Shown here one piece after another: positions 7,230 through 11,044 of a DNA stretch of 11,044 bases. A program made the position numbers and the translations under genes. Numbering within the stretch: position 1 is the first letter of the stretch; each line of letters starts with the position of its first letter. The notes beneath the pieces are model-generated. The model did not search any database. It was not told the DNA's origin and was given only the letters and a program-made list of their open reading frames with translations. Origin of the DNA: Dehalococcoidia bacterium (GTDB lineage Bacteria; Chloroflexota; Dehalococcoidia; E44-bin15); contig DAOUVR010000018.1 of the NCBI GenBank assembly GCA_030667555.1, positions 1 to 11,044 of the forward strand, in the 5' to 3' direction.

Positions 7230-7261
7230 ACCTTAGGGTGTTGCGAGGACACCCTAAAGGT
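7230..7261 (-). other. Strong intergenic hairpin between AOR and ligase genes
   Basis: ACCTTAGGGTGT (7230-7241) pairs with 7249-7261 over 12 bp with a single bulged A and a 7-nt loop. No T tract follows on either strand, so it is more likely an mRNA-processing, stability or attenuation structure in the AOR-ligase transcript than an intrinsic terminator. Confidence 0.45.
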
Positions 7262-7311
7262 GGCACTGGATCGGTGCGCTCGCAGATAGCCAACCTGGTT
7301 TTTCTTTTTAG

Positions 7312-9162
7312 CTAAGGCCAGAGGACTTCAGCTACATCCCCCAGTCCCAACTCCTGAAGCTTGCTTTTGCTGGGCTTGCCGCTATCTGGGTCCCAATCCA
7401 TGGCTACCAGATAGTCTCCGACCAGCGTCTCAATTTCCACATTTCTGCCAACTGTGGGCCCCTTGTCTAGAGGAGGGCGACCCTGCACCCTGTTGGGCAT
7501 CTTGAAATCGGCAGGCTTCAGCCCTTCGCGGACGTTAAAGGCCTGGCGTATGTTGGCGATTCTTTCCCCGGCCTTTAACACATTTTCTAGACTGTAGTCC
7601 CACCCAGTGGCCAGGCTGAGAAACTCAGTGACTGCGCTCATGTCCATTGACATAAAGCCGAAGCTGCATAGCCCGGCGCAGTTGACGACATGCATCAGGA
7701 TGCTGCCTATCTTGTTCGCCTCACCTCGGCCGGCCTGTGAACCGCGCTCCATCGGCGGGAACTCGATGCCGCCGGTTGGCCTGTAGCCATAGCTGCCCTG
7801 CGTGTGACGAGCGGGGGTCGGGTCGGCTTGATAGGCGGTGGCGTAGTTCAAGCGTGCCTTGGGGTCGTGCATCGGCAGTTCCTGGCCGTGAATGTGGATG
7901 GCAAACTCATCAGCCCCATTGCCGATCTTCTCCGCTGCCACCTTGACCCCGTCGGCGAGGACGTCGCCGAAGCCTTCACGTCTCACCAGTTTCTCAGTCA
8001 TGGCTACAATGGCCTCATCGTTGCCCCACCTCAGCTCGATTCCGTCGGTGTCCTTGCTGGTGATAAGGCCGTTCTCATAGCATTCGATGGCGAAGGCGAT
8101 AGTGGCGCCGGCAGAGATGGTATCCATTCCGTAGCTGTTGCATAGGTCGTTGGCCTTTATTATAGACTCCAGATTATCGTTAAGGCACATGGAACCAAAG
8201 GCGCCCAGCGTTTCGTACTCCGGCTTGTGCACGCCGGCGGGATACTTGTATTTGCCTTTTCCTGCCTTCATTATGCCGCCGCAGGCGATGGGGCAGCGCC
8301 AGCAGCCGTACCTTTTTTGTTGCTGGCTGATGACGCTTTCATCGCTGATGGCATCGCCATTGGGAAAATCCTCATCGCCAGCGACAGCCCAGTTCTTCAC
8401 CGGTGTATCCCCGATCCGTATCAACCCAGCAGTGCCGCCGCAGGTACCATACTGGCGGAAAACCTGGGCTGGGCCCCCCAGTTGGCGCTGATGCTTTCTC
8501 CTCGCCTCCTCAAGTTTCGCTTTGTCAGCCAGAGGGACAGGCTGGTTGCCCGCTACCACAACAGCTTTGAGCCGCTTGGCTCCCATCACAGCCCCCAGGC
8601 CGGAACGGCCGGCAGCCCTCGCCTCATTGGTGATGATGCATGAGATGAGAGACAGCTTCTCCGCAGCGGGGCCAATGCAGGCAATTCTGGCATCTGGGCC
8701 ATGCTCAGCCTTGAGTAGAGCCTCGGTTTCACGGACGTCTTTGCCCCACAGGTGCTTTGCCTTTCGGAGTTCAGCGGTTCCGTCATTGATGAAGAGATAA
8801 ACGTGCTCCGGGGAGATGCCAGAGAAGAACACTGCATCATAGCCGCTGAACTTAAGGTGGGGACCGAAATCGCCCCCGGAGTTGGCATCACCCCAGGTGC
8901 CGGTTAGCGGCGATTTGCCTACCACGGTGTAGCGAGAGCCGAAGAGAGCGGGGGTGCCGGTGAGCACGCCAGTAATAAATCCCAGATAAGCCTCGGGCCC
9001 TAGCGGGTCTATCTTGGGCCCCTGTCGATCGAAGAGCACCCTGGCTCCAATACCATACCCTCCCAAGAAATCGTGGTAAATCCCTTCCTCTGGCGTCTCA
9101 TTTTTCAGTTCGCCCTTGGAAAGGTCCACAAATAGCATCTTACCCATATAAGCTCCAGACAT
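7312..9162 (-). CDS. Tungsten-dependent aldehyde:ferredoxin oxidoreductase
   Basis: Read from ATG 9162 the protein is 616 residues, normal for the family. It oxidizes aldehydes to carboxylates with a bis-pyranopterin tungsten (or molybdenum) cofactor and passes electrons to ferredoxin through one [4Fe-4S] cluster. Visible are the N-terminal MGKMLFVDL start (6-14), GGYGIGARVLF (34-44), the pterin-binding region around TGTWGDANSGGDFGP (87-101), the cluster cysteines C287-x2-C290-x3-C294 with the fourth at C495 or C499, and YETLGAFGS (316-324) with E317. It is complete. The frame opens at 9192, but MSGAYMGKMLFVDL is the usual family start and AGGAGG (9166-9171) precedes ATG 9162, though with only three bases between. 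It is first in the cluster with acyl-CoA ligase. Relatives in the family include BamB-type benzoyl-CoA reductase subunits, but no partner subunits are adjacent, so a simple AOR is more likely. Confidence 0.92.
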   Translation of the reverse strand: MSGAYMGKMLFVDLSKGELKNETPEEGIYHDFLGGYGIGARVLFDRQGPKIDPLGPEAYLGFITGVLTGTPALFGSRYTVVGKSPLTGTWGDANSGGDFGPHLKFSGYDAVFFSGISPEHVYLFINDGTAELRKAKHLWGKDVRETEALLKAEHGPDARIACIGPAAEKLSLISCIITNEARAAGRSGLGAVMGAKRLKAVVVAGNQPVPLADKAKLEEARRKHQRQLGGPAQVFRQYGTCGGTAGLIRIGDTPVKNWAVAGDEDFPNGDAISDESVISQQQKRYGCWRCPIACGGIMKAGKGKYKYPAGVHKPEYETLGAFGSMCLNDNLESIIKANDLCNSYGMDTISAGATIAFAIECYENGLITSKDTDGIELRWGNDEAIVAMTEKLVRREGFGDVLADGVKVAAEKIGNGADEFAIHIHGQELPMHDPKARLNYATAYQADPTPARHTQGSYGYRPTGGIEFPPMERGSQAGRGEANKIGSILMHVVNCAGLCSFGFMSMDMSAVTEFLSLATGWDYSLENVLKAGERIANIRQAFNVREGLKPADFKMPNRVQGRPPLDKGPTVGRNVEIETLVGDYLVAMDWDPDSGKPSKSKLQELGLGDVAEVLWP

Positions 9163-9235
9163 TACCCTCCTCTTTCTAAAGAATCTTTTCATCGAAGCCT
9201 GGGGAACGGCAGTAAGCCTGAAGACCGGCCCCTCG

Positions 9236-9291
9236 TCCTGCTTCCTGAAGGCCCCATTAGTTCATGCAAAGGGTTCGAATCCCCTGCAGGA
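9236..9291 (-). other. Structured AOR leader with tRNA T-arm-like motif
   Basis: TCCTGC (9236-9241) and GCAGGA (9286-9291) form a 6-bp outer stem. Inside it GGGTTCGAATCCC (9271-9283) has the sequence of a tRNA T-arm core. The unit is too short (about 58 nt) to be a whole tRNA: there is no recognisable anticodon arm or CCA end, and the fourth T-stem pair is A-C. It lies within the roughly 130-nt leader predicted for the AOR transcript, so it could be a leader structure on the minus strand or a degraded tRNA end left by an integration event. Confidence 0.4.
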
Positions 9292-9299
9292 GTAGCAAC

Positions 9300-9328
9300 A
9301 TACTAGCGTTGTGAAAAGGTGCTGTCAA
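9300..9328 (-). promoter_or_regulatory. Sigma-70-type promoter for the AOR gene cluster
   Basis: On the minus strand a perfect TTGACA (9328-9323) is followed after exactly 17 bp by TAGTAT (9305-9300, four of six consensus bases). Transcription would begin near 9293, giving a leader of about 130 nt before the AOR start codon at 9162. Confidence 0.6.
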
Positions 9329-9439
9329 CTCGCCGTACTCGATCACACGGTTGGTCATGTCTCATCCCTACCATAGGAAACCTGCTTCGCAGCATCCCTA
9401 TCATGTTGACTCGCCCACCCGCCCTGATGTGTACTTTTG

Positions 9440-9455
9440 CTCCGACAAGTCGGAG
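9440..9455. promoter_or_regulatory. Perfect dyad, possible operator
   Basis: CTCCGAC (9440-9446) and GTCGGAG (9449-9455) are a perfect 7-bp inverted repeat with a 2-bp centre, the geometry of a dimeric regulator site or a very tight cruciform. It lies in the intergenic stretch between the divergent AOR and reductase genes, about 110 bp upstream of the AOR promoter. No regulator gene is in view. Confidence 0.3.
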
Positions 9456-9520
9456 AGAACCCCGCCAGCACCCGTTGTTATTTCACACACCCTACTTCAG
9501 TGGCCTGACCCCGTTCGCAC

Positions 9521-9680
9521 TGAGTCCTTCGACAAACTCAGGACAGGTCTGGGCCGTAGGACGGCCGACCTATCGGCCTCGAAGGGCCGTTAATGGTTCG
9601 ACAGGCTCACCACGAACGGTATTGGAATCGGTACGTTTCACGGATTATTCCTTTTGCCCTGAGCTTGTCGAAGGGCTGCC
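9521..9680. repeat. Cluster of REP-like palindromic repeats
   Basis: Three short imperfect palindromes of a widely dispersed environmental-bacterial repeat type occur in 160 bp. One is around GTCCTTCGACAAACTCAGGA (9524-9543). The second is TTCGACAGGCTCACCACGAA (9597-9616), with stem GTTCG/CGAAC. The third is CCCTGAGCTTGTCGAAGGG (9657-9675), with stem GCCCT/AGGGC and inverted relative to the first. Between them lie further hairpins: GGCCG/CGGCC (9552-9556 with 9562-9566) and a perfect 6-bp stem with 4-nt loop (9563-9568 with 9573-9578). The repeats create spurious open frames such as SFDKLRTG and PELVEG. They may be mobilised by a REP-associated transposase elsewhere and could also end transcription or bind proteins. 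Confidence 0.7.
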
Positions 9681-9710
9681 ATCCTTTGTAAAATTACGGC
9701 AAGAAGGCTG

Positions 9711-9719
9711 TGATATAAT
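9711..9719 (+). promoter_or_regulatory. Extended -10 promoter for the reductase gene
   Basis: TGATATAAT (9711-9719) is a perfect extended -10 element (TG-N-TATAAT). No good -35 is present at 17 bp, as is common for extended -10 promoters. Transcription would start near 9726, giving a leader of about 17 nt before ATG 9743. Confidence 0.6.
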
Positions 9720-9742
9720 AAAAAATCCCATTGGGAGGTTAA

Positions 9743-10759
9743 ATGGTGAAAAAAGCAAAAGTAGTGCAATTTGGGTGCGGTCCTATTGGATGTAGTGTCG
9801 TCAGGTATGCGTGGCAGAGGCCAGACATTGAGTTGGTTGGTGCCATCGATATCGACAAGAGCCTGGTAGGGCGCGATCTGGGTGAGGTTGCTGGCATCGA
9901 TAGTGAGCTTGGGGTAAGGATATCTGCTGATGCCGATGCTGTTCTGTCTCAGGCCAAGCCTGATGTTGTGTTTCTTACTACCAGTTCCTCTCTGAAAGTC
10001 ATTTACCCCCAGGTGGAAAGGTGTGTTGCGGCCGGTGTCAATGTAGTGTCAACTTGTGAAGAACTGGCTTACCCGTATGACAGGGACTCCCAGCTTTCGG
10101 CTGAAATCGATAAGATGGCAAAGGCAGACAACGTTACCGTTCTGGCTACGGGGGTGAATCCGGGGTTTGTAATGGATGCCTGGCCATTATTCATGACTGG
10201 AGTATGTCAGCAGGTTAAGCGAGTCAAGGCAGTCAGGGTTCAAGATGCATCCTCGCGCCGCGGTCCTTTCCAAAAGAAGATAGGGGCAGGGTGCACACTT
10301 GAGGAATTCAGGAAACGTGTAAATGCTGGGACTCTTAAACACGTTGGATTGCCGGAATCCATAGCCATGATTGCCAGTGGACTGGGGTGGGAGTTGGGCG
10401 AGATTAGCGAAAGTATCGAACCTGTAGTTGCTGGGGCTGAGGTGAAGACCGATTTTGTAACCGTGGAGCCCGGACAGGCGGCTGGCGTCAGGCAGGTAGG
10501 TAGGGGAATCCGTGGCGGACAAGAGTTGGTAACTCTGGAGTTTGAAGCATATGTGGGCGCTCCCGAATCTTATGATGCGGTGTACATTACCGGGACTCCC
10601 AACCTGGAGGTAGTCATAAAAGGGGGCACCCACGGTGATATAGCTACTGCCGCCATTGTAGTTAACTCCGTTCGCCGTGTTATAGACGCCCCACCGGGAT
10701 TGGTGACTGTGAAGGATCTACCGATCGTTTGTGCTCTGGGATCGAAGGCCCAGGTATAG
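9743..10759 (+). CDS. NAD(P)-dependent dihydrodipicolinate reductase-like enzyme (2,4-diaminopentanoate dehydrogenase type)
   Basis: The 338-residue protein has an N-terminal Rossmann fold: VVQFGCGPIG (7-16, dinucleotide-binding G11-x-G13-x2-G16), an acidic end of the second strand AIDID (34-38), PDVVFLTTSSS (73-83), and TGVNPGFVMD (136-145) at the domain junction. The C-terminal part (about 145-310) is an alpha/beta substrate domain. This plan matches the family of dihydrodipicolinate-reductase-like amine dehydrogenases that includes 2,4-diaminopentanoate dehydrogenase of ornithine fermentation. It would interconvert an amino group and a keto group with NAD(P), or reduce an imine. The substrate is not known: the ornithine aminomutase and thiolase genes of the classical pathway are not in view. 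GGGAGG (9733-9738) precedes the start. An aminotransferase gene follows 53 bp downstream on the same strand, so the two probably form an operon. Confidence 0.82.
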   Translation: MVKKAKVVQFGCGPIGCSVVRYAWQRPDIELVGAIDIDKSLVGRDLGEVAGIDSELGVRISADADAVLSQAKPDVVFLTTSSSLKVIYPQVERCVAAGVNVVSTCEELAYPYDRDSQLSAEIDKMAKADNVTVLATGVNPGFVMDAWPLFMTGVCQQVKRVKAVRVQDASSRRGPFQKKIGAGCTLEEFRKRVNAGTLKHVGLPESIAMIASGLGWELGEISESIEPVVAGAEVKTDFVTVEPGQAAGVRQVGRGIRGGQELVTLEFEAYVGAPESYDAVYITGTPNLEVVIKGGTHGDIATAAIVVNSVRRVIDAPPGLVTVKDLPIVCALGSKAQV

Positions 10760-10812
10760 TTAACAAATTAGGCCGAGACATGTCCAAGGGTTTCTCCAGG
10801 AGGAAAGGAATA

Positions 10813-11044
10813 ATGACTGTAGAGAATATTGCTGACGAATACATTAGAACTCATCCAGGGTCGCAGAGGTTACACGAGCGGGGGGAGACGGTCTTTGCTG
10901 CCAATGGTGCTACCCACGCCAGTCGTATCCTTGACCCTTTCAGGCCTTATATAACTCATGCTAAGGGATCACGAAAGTGGGACGTTGATGGTAACGAATA
11001 TATAGACTACGTGATGGGTCATGGAGCCCTGATACTGGGTCACT
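10813..11044 (+). CDS. Class III aminotransferase, glutamate-1-semialdehyde aminomutase-like (N-terminal part, cut by window end)
   Basis: Seventy-seven codons are visible before the right edge. The start ATG 10813 is supported by AGGAGG (10798-10803) and AAGGAA (10805-10810). The visible sequence has the opening of class III pyridoxal-phosphate aminotransferases: a short helix, the region RILDPFRPYITHAKGSRKWD, then DVDGNEYIDYVMGHGALILG, which matches the D-x-D-G-x-x-Y-x-D-x strand of HemL-like proteins. The catalytic lysine lies beyond the window. As the second gene after the reductase, it could supply or remove an amino group on the same substrate. A true chlorophyll/heme-pathway HemL is less likely given this partner, but the part seen cannot decide. 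Confidence 0.82.
   Translation, partial: MTVENIADEYIRTHPGSQRLHERGETVFAANGATHASRILDPFRPYITHAKGSRKWDVDGNEYIDYVMGHGALILGH

Noticed and set aside
7230..7261. Intrinsic terminator between AOR and ligase
   Set aside because: The stem is strong but no T tract follows on either strand, so I list it only as a hairpin.
9236..9297. A complete tRNA gene
   Set aside because: The span is too short, there is no anticodon arm, the T-stem has a mismatch and no CCA end follows.
9319..9795. Plus-strand open frame of 158 codons across the AOR-reductase intergenic region
   Set aside because: It is made of translated REP-like repeats (SPSTNSG, GSTGSPRT, PELVEG), overlaps the true reductase start in another frame and has no ribosome binding site.
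1..11044. CRISPR array, integrase or transposase gene
   Set aside because: No regularly spaced direct repeats and no recombinase-like protein were seen on either strand.

Overview
The window holds eight protein-coding regions, two of them cut by its ends, plus three long intergenic stretches with repeats and candidate control sites. Gene content (a tungsten-type aldehyde oxidoreductase, an acyl-CoA ligase, a mandelate-racemase-type enolase-superfamily enzyme, a PEP mutase/isocitrate lyase-type enzyme, a PorA/DUF3068-like membrane protein) suggests an anaerobic, probably uncultured sediment or subsurface bacterium. DUF3068 proteins and the dispersed TTCGACA..CTCAGG-type repeats make Chloroflexota (Dehalococcoidia or relatives) my best guess. 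This is inference; there is no rRNA or marker gene to settle it. Nearly all genes carry strong AGGAGG-type ribosome binding sites, which helps fix starts.

Layout. 1-1122 (minus): a PEP mutase/isocitrate lyase superfamily lyase, followed downstream by the N-terminus of a small membrane protein that runs off the left edge. 1123-1539: a noncoding stretch with a candidate minus-strand promoter for the lyase, a candidate plus-strand promoter, and a 134-bp inverted-repeat element with nested hairpins. 1540-2913 (plus): a protein with an M28 aminopeptidase-like fold signature whose metal and catalytic residues look remodelled. 3078-3941 (minus): a PorA/DUF3068-like membrane protein. 4319-9162 (minus): in transcription order, aldehyde:ferredoxin oxidoreductase (AOR), acyl-CoA ligase and an enolase-superfamily enzyme, probably one catabolic cluster transcribed from a good sigma-70-type promoter at 9300-9328. 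9163-9742: an intergenic stretch with that promoter, a structured AOR leader containing a tRNA T-arm-like motif, a perfect dyad and a cluster of REP-like palindromes. 9743-11044 (plus): an NAD(P)-dependent dihydrodipicolinate reductase/2,4-diaminopentanoate dehydrogenase-like enzyme and the start of a class III (glutamate-1-semialdehyde aminomutase-like) aminotransferase, driven by an extended -10 promoter.

How the genes may work together. AOR and the ligase fit aldehyde -> carboxylate (with reduced ferredoxin) -> acyl-CoA, with the enolase-superfamily enzyme processing a hydroxy or sugar acid upstream of or beside it. The reductase/aminotransferase pair looks like a separate amino-acid pathway. 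The most unusual observation is a 34-nt fossil directly after the acyl-CoA ligase stop codon: it matches the 3' end of the AOR gene, differs within the coding part only at synonymous positions, and implies a second AOR copy that has been lost.
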